Source of the DNA: Lachnospiraceae bacterium
GTDB taxonomy: Bacteria; Bacillota; Clostridia; Lachnospirales; Lachnospiraceae
DNA length: 35,723 nt
Assembly (NCBI GenBank): GCA_021202635.1
Contig: JAJQCQ010000015.1
Coordinates: forward strand, 1 to 35,723
Direction of reading: 5' to 3'
Under the pieces are notes generated by a model that was given only the letters and a program-made list of their open reading frames with translations, was not told the origin of the DNA and did not search any database. Below, piece after piece: positions 6,262 through 14,704 of the stretch. A program made the position numbers and the translations under genes. Numbering within the stretch: the first letter of the stretch is position 1; every line of letters starts with the position of its first letter.

Positions 6262-6621
6262 TCATTTCATAAACTGGTCAATTGCTTTGTTCAGTTCCTC
6301 GATCTCCTGCATGTCCCCAGTCTGCACGGCATCTACGAGGCAGTGCCTGATATGATCCTGCAGGATGATCTTTCCCGTATTATTCAGGGCTGATTTCACT
6401 GCGGAAAGCTGCACCAGCACCTCGCTGCAGTCGCGCCCGTCCTCGACCATCCTCTTGACCGATTCCAGATGACCGATCGCACGGGAAAGCCGGTTCAGCA
6501 CTGCTTTCGTATTTTCATGCGTATGCGTGTGACTGTGCTGAACGACCGTTCCATCCTCCAGAACATGCGTATGTGTGTGCCCCTGCTCTTCTTTTATTTC
6601 AGATTCCTTATAGTTATCCAT
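6262..6621 (-). CDS. CsoR/RcnR-family metal-sensing repressor with His-rich N-terminus
   Basis: A 119-aa protein of the CsoR/RcnR/FrmR family, all-helical repressors that leave DNA on binding Cu(I), Ni/Co or aldehydes. The CsoR-type ligand set C-H-C is present with the family spacing: C65 in DCSEVL, then H90 and C94 in DHIRHC. An extra N-terminal segment carries seven His at residues 15, 17, 19, 29, 31, 33 and 35, in two HTH-type clusters, and probably binds metal. The start ATG overlaps the end of the branching-enzyme homologue by 8 nt, so it is translationally coupled to it. No metal transporter lies next to it in the window, which is unusual. Copper versus other metals cannot be decided. 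Confidence 0.88.
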   Translation of the reverse strand: MDNYKESEIKEEQGHTHTHVLEDGTVVQHSHTHTHENTKAVLNRLSRAIGHLESVKRMVEDGRDCSEVLVQLSAVKSALNNTGKIILQDHIRHCLVDAVQTGDMQEIEELNKAIDQFMK

Positions 6622-9178
6622 CCGCCCTCACTTTCCTTGCTGCGGTTTTCTTCGCCGCTGTTTTTTTCGCGGCCGCAGCCCTCGCTGCAGTCTTCCTTAC
6701 TGCCGGTTTTTCCGCAGAAGTGTCCCCTGTGTCCTTTGGAGTAACCGTCTGAGCTGCCTCTTCTTTCGTACATTTAAAAACAGCGATTCCCATCGGCGGC
6801 ATCTGAATCTGAATGGAGCTTTCCCGATCGTCGCACACTACTTTCTTTGACGCCTTTACGCGCGGATTGATCTTTCCGGTTCCGCCAAACGCTGTGCTGT
6901 CACTGTTGAAAATCTCTTTATATTTTCCGCTGTAGGGCACACCGATCTGGTATTTTTCATAAGCCAGCGGAGAAAAATTGCACGCTATCAGCAGGTCATC
7001 GCCGTCCGCAGCTCCCTTGCGCAGAAATACAAGCGTGTTTTCGTTCGCCGAGAGGGTATCGATCCACTCAAACCCATCCGGATCATAGTCTTTCTCGTAC
7101 AGGGCCGTCTGGGAGCGGTAAAGGGAGAGCAGAGCCTGCATATACGCTTTCATCTGCGTATATTCTTCCTCTTTCAGAAGCTCCCACGGCACTGCGGTCT
7201 GATCATCCCACTGGAAGGTTGCTCCAAGATCCTGTCCCATAAACAGATGCTTTTTGCCCGGATGCGTGATCATGAACCCGTAAGCGGCGCGCAGATTTGC
7301 AAATTTCATATTGCGCTTGCCAGGCATTTTGTCAAACATGGAGCCCTGACCATGAATGATGTTGTCATGAGAAAAGCCGACGATAAAGTCCTCACTGTAG
7401 GCATAAACCATGCTTAGTGTCAGATCCCCATGATGATGCGAACGGAAAATCGGATCCAGCTGCATATAGTCGATCATATCATTCGTCCAGCCGGTATTCC
7501 ATTTGTAATCAAACCCGAGCCCGCCATCCTCAACCGGGGCAGTCAGCTTTGGCCAGGTGGAGGAATCCTCCGCAATCAGCAGGGCGCCGTCCGCCTGTTT
7601 TTTAAAGATGGAATTCAGGTGTTTGAAAAATTCCACTGCTTCCAGATTCTCATTGCCGCCGTACATATTCGGCACCCATTCTCCTGCATTCCGGTCATAA
7701 TCCAGATACAGCATCGAGGCGACCGCATTCATCCGCAGGCCATCCGCGTGATATACGTTCTTCCAGAAAAGGGCATTCGCGATCAGGAAATTGGAAACCT
7801 CCGGGCGGCCATAATTATACAGCAGTGTGTCATTTTTCGGGTGAACGCCCTTGCGCGGATCCAGATGCTCATACAAAAAGGTGCCGTCAAAAGCCGCCAG
7901 ACCATGCGTATCACGCGGGAACTGGGAAGGAACCCAGTCAAGGATCACGCCAATCCCCTGTGCATGCATATAATTCATAAAATACATGAAATCCTGCGGC
8001 GTACCGAAGCGGGCGGTGGGCGCGTAATAACCGGTTACCTCATAACCATAGGAGCTGTCCGAAAAATGCTCCATCACCGGCAGCAGTTCGACGTGCGTGT
8101 AGCCCAACTCCTTCACATAGTCCGCAATCATCACAGCCAGCTCACGGTAATTATAAAATTCACGAGTTTCTGTGTCCCCGGCCGTATTCGCGTCAGAAGT
8201 CTCCGCTTCTGCTGTCTGTGCTGCCTGGCCTTTCGCGGGAGATGTCTCCGCAGCCGCTGTCTGTGCTGCCTGGCCTTTCGCGGGAGATGTCTCCGCAGCT
8301 GCTGTCTGTGTCGCCTGGTTTTTCACAGGGCGAATCTGAGGAAAATCCTTCTCATTCCCGGATGCAAGGGGCGATTCCCCATTCTGTGAAGTCGGTTTCC
8401 GGAATGTAGCAAGGTCAACCTCGTAAACTGCCATCGGGGCATCCTTCGCCTGCAGGCTGCTCCGGCTGGCAAGCCACTTTTCATCTGTCCACGCAAAACC
8501 GCCAAGGTCTGATACGATCGAGGCTGTTCCCGGCCGAAGCTCGGAAGCGTTTGCGTACGGATCCGCTTTCAGGTAAGTCAGACCGCCCTTCGCCTTGACC
8601 TCAAACTTATAAAGCGCTCCCACCGTAAGCCCCGGCACAAACAGTTCAAACACGCCGGAATCCCAGAGTCTGCGCATGGGATACATTCGCCCGTCCCAGC
8701 TGTTAAAATCACCAACCACGCTGACACGCACCGCATATGGCGCCCACACGGCAAAGTACACACCGGATTTTCCGTCAATTGTCATCGGGTGAGCTCCCAG
8801 CTTTTCATAGATTTCGTAGGAAATCCCCGCATTGAATTTTTTTGTATCCTTTTCTGTCAGCTGCGGTGCAAAGGCATAAGGATCCCCATATTCCGCCTCT
8901 TTTCCATCCCCATAGACCACCCGGTACGAATAAGCAGGAATCGACTCTCCTTCCGTCATCGTGGCAAAATAGCCGGCTTCATCTTCCATCTCCATCGGAA
9001 TCGGCTCCTGCCCCTCCATCTGAACAAACACCTCTGCCGCACCCGGAAAGAATGCCAGAAAAACGACGCCGTCTCCGGTCAGATGAGGACCCAGATTCTG
9101 ATGAGGGTGATCCTCCTCGGAATAGACAAGTGCCTCAATCCCGGCCCAATCCATTAAATCGTACAGTTTTTCATTCAT
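6614..9178 (-). CDS. GlgB-type branching enzyme homologue, probably catalytically inactive
   Basis: An 854-aa homologue of 1,4-alpha-glucan branching enzyme. Domains: N-terminal CBM48-like (about 20-100), second CBM48 (about 125-240), GH13 barrel (about 330-690), beta-sandwich (about 700-800), and a Lys/Ala-rich tail (about 815-854). Key positions: region I reads DWVPSQF, so the usual His is Q419 (D414 kept). Region II reads GLRMNAV, so the nucleophile Asp is N484 (R482 kept). The acid/base E537 (IAEDSS) and D605 (SHDN) are kept, but the Glu after D605 is N606. An insert of about 60 residues with a 15-residue repeat precedes the barrel core. AGGAGG lies 7 nt before the ATG. Loss of the nucleophile predicts no transglycosylation; a glycogen-binding or regulatory role is only a guess. 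Confidence 0.88.
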   Translation of the reverse strand: MNEKLYDLMDWAGIEALVYSEEDHPHQNLGPHLTGDGVVFLAFFPGAAEVFVQMEGQEPIPMEMEDEAGYFATMTEGESIPAYSYRVVYGDGKEAEYGDPYAFAPQLTEKDTKKFNAGISYEIYEKLGAHPMTIDGKSGVYFAVWAPYAVRVSVVGDFNSWDGRMYPMRRLWDSGVFELFVPGLTVGALYKFEVKAKGGLTYLKADPYANASELRPGTASIVSDLGGFAWTDEKWLASRSSLQAKDAPMAVYEVDLATFRKPTSQNGESPLASGNEKDFPQIRPVKNQATQTAAAETSPAKGQAAQTAAAETSPAKGQAAQTAEAETSDANTAGDTETREFYNYRELAVMIADYVKELGYTHVELLPVMEHFSDSSYGYEVTGYYAPTARFGTPQDFMYFMNYMHAQGIGVILDWVPSQFPRDTHGLAAFDGTFLYEHLDPRKGVHPKNDTLLYNYGRPEVSNFLIANALFWKNVYHADGLRMNAVASMLYLDYDRNAGEWVPNMYGGNENLEAVEFFKHLNSIFKKQADGALLIAEDSSTWPKLTAPVEDGGLGFDYKWNTGWTNDMIDYMQLDPIFRSHHHGDLTLSMVYAYSEDFIVGFSHDNIIHGQGSMFDKMPGKRNMKFANLRAAYGFMITHPGKKHLFMGQDLGATFQWDDQTAVPWELLKEEEYTQMKAYMQALLSLYRSQTALYEKDYDPDGFEWIDTLSANENTLVFLRKGAADGDDLLIACNFSPLAYEKYQIGVPYSGKYKEIFNSDSTAFGGTGKINPRVKASKKVVCDDRESSIQIQMPPMGIAVFKCTKEEAAQTVTPKDTGDTSAEKPAVRKTAARAAAAKKTAAKKTAARKVRADG
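8211..8330. repeat. 45-bp tandem repeat within the branching-enzyme homologue
   Basis: Two almost identical 45-bp units (8211-8255 and 8256-8300), then a diverged partial third and a short partial copy upstream. They code an Ala/Gln/Thr-rich 15-residue repeat of the type AAQTAAAETSPAKGQ, a flexible linker that probably varies in copy number among strains. Confidence 0.85.
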
Positions 9179-9225
9179 AGAGAATCCTCCTGTTTTGTGC
9201 TGTTTCCCTTTTCTTTTTGTAACGA

Positions 9226-9263
9226 TTCAGAACAGAAGGCAGTCTGTGGCCTGCTGTTCTGAA
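9226..9263. other. Long inverted repeat upstream of the branching-enzyme homologue
   Basis: TTCAGAACAG and CTGTTCTGAA form a perfect 10-bp outer stem, with AGGC/GCCT continuing inside. No T tract follows on either strand, so it is not a typical intrinsic terminator. In the mRNA it would lie about 50 nt upstream of the start codon. Confidence 0.6.
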
Positions 9264-9299
9264 GCTTTACGTCTGTTTTACTTCCTGTGTCCGTGCATT

Positions 9300-9329
9300 C
9301 CATCCGGCCGGATTGCTCTGGCCGGATGG
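9300..9329. other. GC-rich inverted repeat after the DUF1015 gene
   Basis: Perfect 10-bp stem CCATCCGGCC with GGCCGGATGG, 10-nt loop, 20-50 nt downstream of the DUF1015 stop on the minus strand. No T tract. It may stabilise or process mRNA between the serine genes and the branching-enzyme homologue. Confidence 0.6.
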
Positions 9330-9351
9330 GACAGAAAGCGTCCCGCTCCTT

Positions 9352-10593
9352 TCACCTCTCAAAGAGATGAAGAAACAATCCGCTTCGCAGCTTTGGCTCA
9401 AACCAGGTCGATTTCGGCGGCATCAGTAGCCCTGCGTCGGCAACCGCGAAAAGCTCTTCAATCGAAGTCGGGTACATCGCGAACGCCACGGCCCATCCGT
9501 CTTCATCCACCCGGCGCTTTAACTCTCCCAGCCCACGGATTCCGCCGACAAAATCAATCCGGCGGTTCCTTTTGGGATCCTGAATATCCAGCACCGGACC
9601 AATCAGATGCGTCTGAAGCGCCGATACGTCAAGTCCCAGTACGGGATCTGTACTGCGGTACTTGGATTTTAACTCCAGATGATACCACTTTGAATCGAGA
9701 TACATCGTGATACTGCCCTTTTTGTCAGGCTTTTTCTCTGCTTCGCAGGGGGAAATTGCAAATACCTCACCTGTGCGTGTTAAAAACTCCTGCACAGAAA
9801 GACCATTCAGATCCTTCACCAGCCGGTTGTAATCCATGATCATCAGCTCATCCGCCGGGAAAAGGACAGAAAGGAAATAATGGAACTCCTCATTTCCCTC
9901 ATAATCCGGATGCTCCGCCCTGCGCTGCAATCCGACACGTACGGCTGAGGCCGCCCGGTGATGCCCATCCGCGATATAAATGCGGTCAATCCCGGCAAAG
10001 GCTTCACAAATCTCAATGATGTCCGATGTTTCGTCAATGCGCCAGCCCCGGTGCCCGATCCCGTCATCTGAAAGAAAAGCAAAGAGCGGTTCGCGCTCTT
10101 TTGCGCGGGCAATGACAGCCGCAATTCTGTCCTCCCGATGGTAGGTCAGAAAAATCGGTCCGGTCTGCGCACTGCAGGCATCGACATGGCGGACGCGGTC
10201 TTCTTCTTTTTCTGCACGGGTATTCTCGTGCTTTTTGATCACATTGTGCATATAATCATCAATAGAAGCACAGGCAACCAGCCCTGTCTGGCTGCGCCCA
10301 TTCATAGTCAGCTCATAAATATAATAATTCTTTTGCGGGTCCTGCACGAAGATACCTTCCGCGATCTCTGCGTGAAGCATTTCATCCGCCCTGCGGTACA
10401 CCTCCGGCGCATACATATCCTGTGAAGGATCGAACTGTGTCTCCGGACGGTCAATGTTTAAAAAGGAAAGACGATCCTTTGCGGCAACAGCTGCCGCTTC
10501 CTCACGGCTATAGACATCGTAAGGGAGCGCAGCCACGCGGGAAGCATATTCTTTTGCCGGAAGTACACCGTAAAATGGAACGATCTCTGCCAT
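9352..10593 (-). CDS. DUF1015 family protein
   Basis: A 413-aa protein of the DUF1015 family, recognised from the N-terminal MAEIVPFYGVLPAKEYASRV and ALPYDVYS, the central HENT and YHR segments, and IADGHHRAASA near the middle. Its biochemical role is not established. GGAG lies 7 nt before the ATG at 10593; the ATG at 10623 has no ribosome site and would add ten residues absent from the usual start. It follows serC and serA in the same direction (74 nt after serA). That arrangement is, as I recall, common in Clostridia, and points to a link with serine or phosphoserine metabolism; this is inference. Confidence 0.85.
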   Translation of the reverse strand: MAEIVPFYGVLPAKEYASRVAALPYDVYSREEAAAVAAKDRLSFLNIDRPETQFDPSQDMYAPEVYRRADEMLHAEIAEGIFVQDPQKNYYIYELTMNGRSQTGLVACASIDDYMHNVIKKHENTRAEKEEDRVRHVDACSAQTGPIFLTYHREDRIAAVIARAKEREPLFAFLSDDGIGHRGWRIDETSDIIEICEAFAGIDRIYIADGHHRAASAVRVGLQRRAEHPDYEGNEEFHYFLSVLFPADELMIMDYNRLVKDLNGLSVQEFLTRTGEVFAISPCEAEKKPDKKGSITMYLDSKWYHLELKSKYRSTDPVLGLDVSALQTHLIGPVLDIQDPKRNRRIDFVGGIRGLGELKRRVDEDGWAVAFAMYPTSIEELFAVADAGLLMPPKSTWFEPKLRSGLFLHLFER

Positions 10594-10667
10594 TCGTTTT
10601 CTCCATTTATCTGTTAAACTCATATGCCCGCATTGCGGGCATTGTCCAGGTATAAAAGCTGATTGCT

Positions 10668-11831
10668 TCAGCCATTTTTTACTACGCGCACCTTGATGAC
10701 GTCCTTCACCGCCCTGAGTCCGGTCACAACCGAATCCGGAATCGGGGCGTCCAGATCCACCAGCGTGTACGCATAATCCCCGCGGCTGGTATTGCTCATA
10801 TTCTGAATATTCATATCGCCAAGCACATCGGTAAAGTGGCTGATCATCTTCGGTACATTCTTATGGTAAATTGCCACGCGGGCGACATGTGTACACACAC
10901 CCATATCGCAGTTCGGGTAATTCACAGAATTACGAATGTTCCCGTTTTCCAGGAAATTCCGCAGCTCATTCACTGCCATCACCGCGCAGTTTTCTTCCGC
11001 CTCCGCAGTAGACGCACCCAGATGCGGCGTGATGATCACGCCCTTTTTACCTACCGTCTCCGGGTTCGGGAAGTCAGACACATAGCGGTGAATGTGTTCC
11101 TCTTCAAGAGCTGCGACCACTGCTTTTTCATCCACCAGCAGATCCCGCGCAAAATTCAGGATCACGGCGTTCGGCTTCATTTTGGAAATCGCCGCCTGGT
11201 CAATCATGCCGCGGGTGGAATCCATCAGCGGAACATGGATTGTGATATAGTCGCACTGCGCGTAAATCTGCTCCACGTCCGTCGTATGGTGAATGCTGCG
11301 GGAGAGATTCCAGGCTGCGTCAACAGAAATATACGGATCGTATCCATAGACTTCCATGCAAAGATGCGTCGCCGCGTTTGCCACCTGCACACCGATCGCA
11401 CCCAGCCCGATAATGCCAAGCTTCTTGCCGCGCAGTTCTGTGCCCGCAAAACGTTTCTTTTCTTTTTCCGCCTGTTTCTGCACATCTGCATTGCCTGCCT
11501 GACTGTCTACCCAGCCGACTCCGCCAATGATGTCACGCGCTGCAAGCAGCATCCCCGCGATCACCAGCTCCTTCACCCCGTTCGCGTTCGCGCCTGGTGT
11601 GTTAAATACTACAATGCCCTTTTCGGCACAAAGGTCAAGCGGAATATTATTTACCCCCGCCCCCGCACGCGCAATCGCCTGCAGCGTATCCGGAAGCTCC
11701 AGCCCGTGCATATTCGCGCTGCGCACCAGCACAGCATCGGCGTCTTCCAGATTCTCGACCTGCGCATACTGACCGGACAGCTGATTCAGTCCGGCCGTAG
11801 CGATTGGATTCAAACACTTATACTGATACAT
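10668..11831 (-). CDS. serA: D-3-phosphoglycerate dehydrogenase
   Basis: First enzyme of the phosphorylated serine pathway, oxidising 3-phosphoglycerate to phosphohydroxypyruvate with NAD. A 387-aa short-type SerA. The NAD-binding domain has GLGAIG (about residue 142). Catalytic Arg is in NFARDLLVDEK and the active-site His in TPHLGAST. A C-terminal ACT domain occupies about the last 70 residues (VARVAIYHKN...), suggesting possible amino-acid feedback. The start lies 6 nt after the serC stop, so serC and serA are surely co-transcribed. Confidence 0.95.
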   Translation of the reverse strand: MYQYKCLNPIATAGLNQLSGQYAQVENLEDADAVLVRSANMHGLELPDTLQAIARAGAGVNNIPLDLCAEKGIVVFNTPGANANGVKELVIAGMLLAARDIIGGVGWVDSQAGNADVQKQAEKEKKRFAGTELRGKKLGIIGLGAIGVQVANAATHLCMEVYGYDPYISVDAAWNLSRSIHHTTDVEQIYAQCDYITIHVPLMDSTRGMIDQAAISKMKPNAVILNFARDLLVDEKAVVAALEEEHIHRYVSDFPNPETVGKKGVIITPHLGASTAEAEENCAVMAVNELRNFLENGNIRNSVNYPNCDMGVCTHVARVAIYHKNVPKMISHFTDVLGDMNIQNMSNTSRGDYAYTLVDLDAPIPDSVVTGLRAVKDVIKVRVVKNG

Positions 11832-11837
11832 GTCGTT

Positions 11838-12929
11838 TTACGCCTCTTTACCATTCTGATCTTCAAACTCTTTCATAAACGCTACCAGCTTCTCCACGCC
11901 TTCCTGCGGCATTGCGTTATAAATGCTGGCGCGCATACCGCCAACCGTGCGGTGTCCTTTGAGGTTCACAAAACCAGCCGCCTCGGCCTCTTTGACAAAC
12001 TTTGCGTCCAGCTCCTTATCTCCGGTCACGAACGGAACATTCATCAGAGAACGGTCTTCCTTTACAACTGTGCCATGGAACAGTTTGCTGTTATCCAGAA
12101 AATCATAGAGAATCGCCGCTTTTTTCTCATTGCGCTCCTTCATCACGGAAAGACCGCCCATCGCCTTCAGCCACTTGAAGACCTTGCCGCACACATAGAT
12201 GCACCAGCAGTTTGGAGTGTTGTAAAGAGAACCTGCGTCGGCATGCGTTTTGAATTTCATCATGGTCGGCGTGCATTCCATCACTTCATCTGTGATCAGG
12301 TCGTCGCGGATCACGGAAATCACCATTCCGGCCGGTCCGATGTTCTTCTGGACGCCGCCGTAAATGATGCCATAGTCTGTCACATTCACCGGCTCCGAAA
12401 GGAAACAGGAGGAGACATCAGAAACCAGAAGCTTTCCCTTCGTATTCGGAAGCTTTTTGTATTTTGTCCCATAAATGGTGTTGTTCTCACAGATGTACAC
12501 ATAGTCAGCGTTCTCACTGATCGGAAGATCGCTGCAGTCCGGAATGTAAGAAAACGTCTTGTCAGCGCTGGACGCCACCGCGTTCGCCGTGCCGTATTTC
12601 TGCGCCTCCTGCCATGCTTTCTTCGCCCACTGGCCGGTAATCACATAGTCCGCCACCCGGTTTTTCATCAGATTCATCGGAATCATCGCAAACTGCAGGC
12701 TGGCGCCGCCCTGCATAAACAGCACGCGGTAATTGTCCGGAATCCCCATCAGGTCGCGCAGATCCTGCTCCGCCTCCTGAATAATATGATCAAACACCTT
12801 CGAGCGATGGCTCATCTCCATCACGGACATTCCGCTGCCGCCGTAATCCATCATCTCGTCCTGCACTTCCCGCAGAACCTCCTCCGGCAAAACTGCCGGA
12901 CCTGCTGAAAAGTTGTATACTCTGCTCAT
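11838..12929 (-). CDS. serC: Phosphoserine aminotransferase
   Basis: PLP-dependent transaminase making phosphoserine from phosphohydroxypyruvate and glutamate. The start MSRVYNFSAGPAVLPEEVL is the family signature, and the PLP lysine lies in YGGVQKNIGPAG. At 363 aa it matches the usual length (about 360). GAGGAGG lies 10 nt before the ATG at 12929; a further-upstream ATG (12953) would contain the ribosome site in its coding part and is rejected. It stands between ilvB and serA. No phosphoserine phosphatase (serB) is seen in the window. Confidence 0.95.
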   Translation of the reverse strand: MSRVYNFSAGPAVLPEEVLREVQDEMMDYGGSGMSVMEMSHRSKVFDHIIQEAEQDLRDLMGIPDNYRVLFMQGGASLQFAMIPMNLMKNRVADYVITGQWAKKAWQEAQKYGTANAVASSADKTFSYIPDCSDLPISENADYVYICENNTIYGTKYKKLPNTKGKLLVSDVSSCFLSEPVNVTDYGIIYGGVQKNIGPAGMVISVIRDDLITDEVMECTPTMMKFKTHADAGSLYNTPNCWCIYVCGKVFKWLKAMGGLSVMKERNEKKAAILYDFLDNSKLFHGTVVKEDRSLMNVPFVTGDKELDAKFVKEAEAAGFVNLKGHRTVGGMRASIYNAMPQEGVEKLVAFMKEFEDQNGKEA

Positions 12930-12962
12930 TTTTTCATTTCCTCCTCTAAACATCTCCCGGTT

Positions 12963-12991
12963 CGCAGCTGCTCCGTATTTTCGCAGCTGCG
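12963..12991. other. Hairpin between ilvB and serC
   Basis: Perfect 9-bp stem CGCAGCTGC with GCAGCTGCG and an 11-nt loop. No T tract on the minus strand. It may partly separate expression of the ilv/leu genes from the ser genes by mRNA processing. Confidence 0.55.
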
Positions 12992-13006
12992 GGGGAAAAA
13001 ATCCAT

Positions 13007-14680
13007 TTAATTCAGGTCATCCTGGTCAAACGCAGTATCGATCGCCGCCCCCGGTGATACCATCGGAAATACCTTATCATCGGCGTCAATCTGACAGTCA
13101 ATCACTACTGGACGCCCCAGGCCAATCGCTTTTTCAATCGCCGGTCCGACCTCTTCTTTTTTCGTTACCCGGATGCCGACCGCGCCCATTGCCTCCGCCA
13201 GTTTGACAAAATCAACCTGGTCGTTGAGTATCGTCGCGGAATAGCGCTTGTCGTAAAACAGAGTCTGCCACTGGCGCACCATACCGAGTACGTGGTTGTT
13301 GATCACAACTTCAATAATCGGAATATTGTACCGCGCCGCGGTCGCAATCTCATTCATATTCATGCGGAAACAGCCGTCACCTGCGATATTAATTACCGTC
13401 TTATCCGGATTCGCCACCTTCGCGCCGATCGCGGCTCCGACGCCGTAGCCCATCGTGCCGAGACCGCCGGATGAGAGAAGGGTGCGCGGTTTGGAGAACT
13501 TATAATACTGCGCAGTCCACATCTGATGCTGGCCGACATCGGTCACAATAATAGCGTCGCCCTGGGTCTGGCGGTAAATCTCTTCAATCACATAAGGGCC
13601 TGTCAGGCCATCTTCATTGTATTTCAGCGGATATTTCTTTTTCAGTTCCTTAATCGAATCATCCCACTCATCATGGCGGTGATCCTCAATCCGCGCGTTC
13701 AGCCGTTTGAGAACCTCGCGGACATCTCCGATGATGCTGGTGTCCACCTGAATATTTTTATTAATCTCTGCCGGGTCGACGTCAATCTGCAGAACCTTCG
13801 CGTTTTTCGCAAAGGTCGCGGCGTTCCCGATCACACGGTCGCTGAAGCGGGCACCGATCGTAATCAGCAGGTCACACCGGCTCACGCCAAGGTTCGCGGT
13901 CTTTGTCCCATGCATACCGAGCATGCCGCAGTACATCTCTTCTCTGCCGTCAAACGCGCCCTTACCCATGAGAGAGTCTGCCACCGGTGCGTGTACCTTA
14001 TCCACAAATTTTTTCAATTCTTCGGAAGCATCCGAGCGCACCGCGCCGCCGCCGACAAACACGAATGGCTTTTCGCACTCATTAATCAGCTTCACTGCCG
14101 CATCCAGATCTGCTTCCCGGATATATTCCGTGCTGCGTTCCGGTTTCTCGGGCACCTGCGGTTCAAACTCTGTAACCGCTGCGGTGACATCCTTCGGAAT
14201 ATCTACCAGAACCGGCCCCGGACGCCCCTCCTGCGCAATCTGGAAGGCCCAGCGGATCGTGTCCGCGAGCTTTGTAATATCCTTTACAATAAAATTATGC
14301 TTGGTAATCGGCATGGTGATACCCGCGATATCAATTTCCTGAAAGCTGTCCCGCCCGAGCGCGGACACTGCCACATTCGCCGTGATCGCTACAATCGGGA
14401 TCGAATCCATATAAGCCGTCGCGATACCGGTCACCAGGTTCGTCGCCCCCGGTCCGGACGTTGCCAGGCAGACGCCCACCCGGCCGGTAGAACGCGCGTA
14501 TCCATCCGCCGCGTGAGAAGCGCCCTGCTCATGGGACGTCAGGATATGGCGGATTTCCCCGCTGTGTTTATACAGTTCATCATAGATATTCAGAATCGTA
14601 CCGCCCGGATAGCCGAAGACCGTGTCCACGCCCTGCTCCTTTAAGCACTCGATAACAATTTCAGAACCATTTAATTTCAT
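13007..14680 (-). CDS. ilvB: Acetolactate synthase, large (catalytic) subunit
   Basis: ThDP-dependent enzyme joining pyruvate with pyruvate or 2-oxobutyrate, the first common step of branched-chain amino-acid synthesis. A 557-aa three-domain protein. The activating Glu is in [15 protein letters not shown], the FAD/regulatory domain is in the middle, and the ThDP/Mg motif is [19 protein letters not shown] near residue 430. AAAGGAAA lies about 8 nt before the ATG at 14680; the upstream TTG (14698) is less likely. It follows ilvD by 24 nt. No small regulatory subunit (ilvN/ilvH) is adjacent, so the partner must be encoded elsewhere or be absent. Confidence 0.95.
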   Translation of the reverse strand: MKLNGSEIVIECLKEQGVDTVFGYPGGTILNIYDELYKHSGEIRHILTSHEQGASHAADGYARSTGRVGVCLATSGPGATNLVTGIATAYMDSIPIVAITANVAVSALGRDSFQEIDIAGITMPITKHNFIVKDITKLADTIRWAFQIAQEGRPGPVLVDIPKDVTAAVTEFEPQVPEKPERSTEYIREADLDAAVKLINECEKPFVFVGGGAVRSDASEELKKFVDKVHAPVADSLMGKGAFDGREEMYCGMLGMHGTKTANLGVSRCDLLITIGARFSDRVIGNAATFAKNAKVLQIDVDPAEINKNIQVDTSIIGDVREVLKRLNARIEDHRHDEWDDSIKELKKKYPLKYNEDGLTGPYVIEEIYRQTQGDAIIVTDVGQHQMWTAQYYKFSKPRTLLSSGGLGTMGYGVGAAIGAKVANPDKTVINIAGDGCFRMNMNEIATAARYNIPIIEVVINNHVLGMVRQWQTLFYDKRYSATILNDQVDFVKLAEAMGAVGIRVTKKEEVGPAIEKAIGLGRPVVIDCQIDADDKVFPMVSPGAAIDTAFDQDDLN

Positions 14681-14704
14681 CCGTGTATTTCCTTTCAATC
14701 TATA

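Noticed and set aside
7430-8389. A 319-codon open frame opposite the branching-enzyme homologue
   Set aside because: Its apparent repeats are only the reverse of the 45-bp coding repeat; no start signal.
10836-12908. A 690-codon open frame on the plus strand opposite serA and serC
   Set aside because: His/Arg-rich translation without any family likeness, no ribosome site, and lies entirely antisense to two certain enzymes; a codon-bias shadow.
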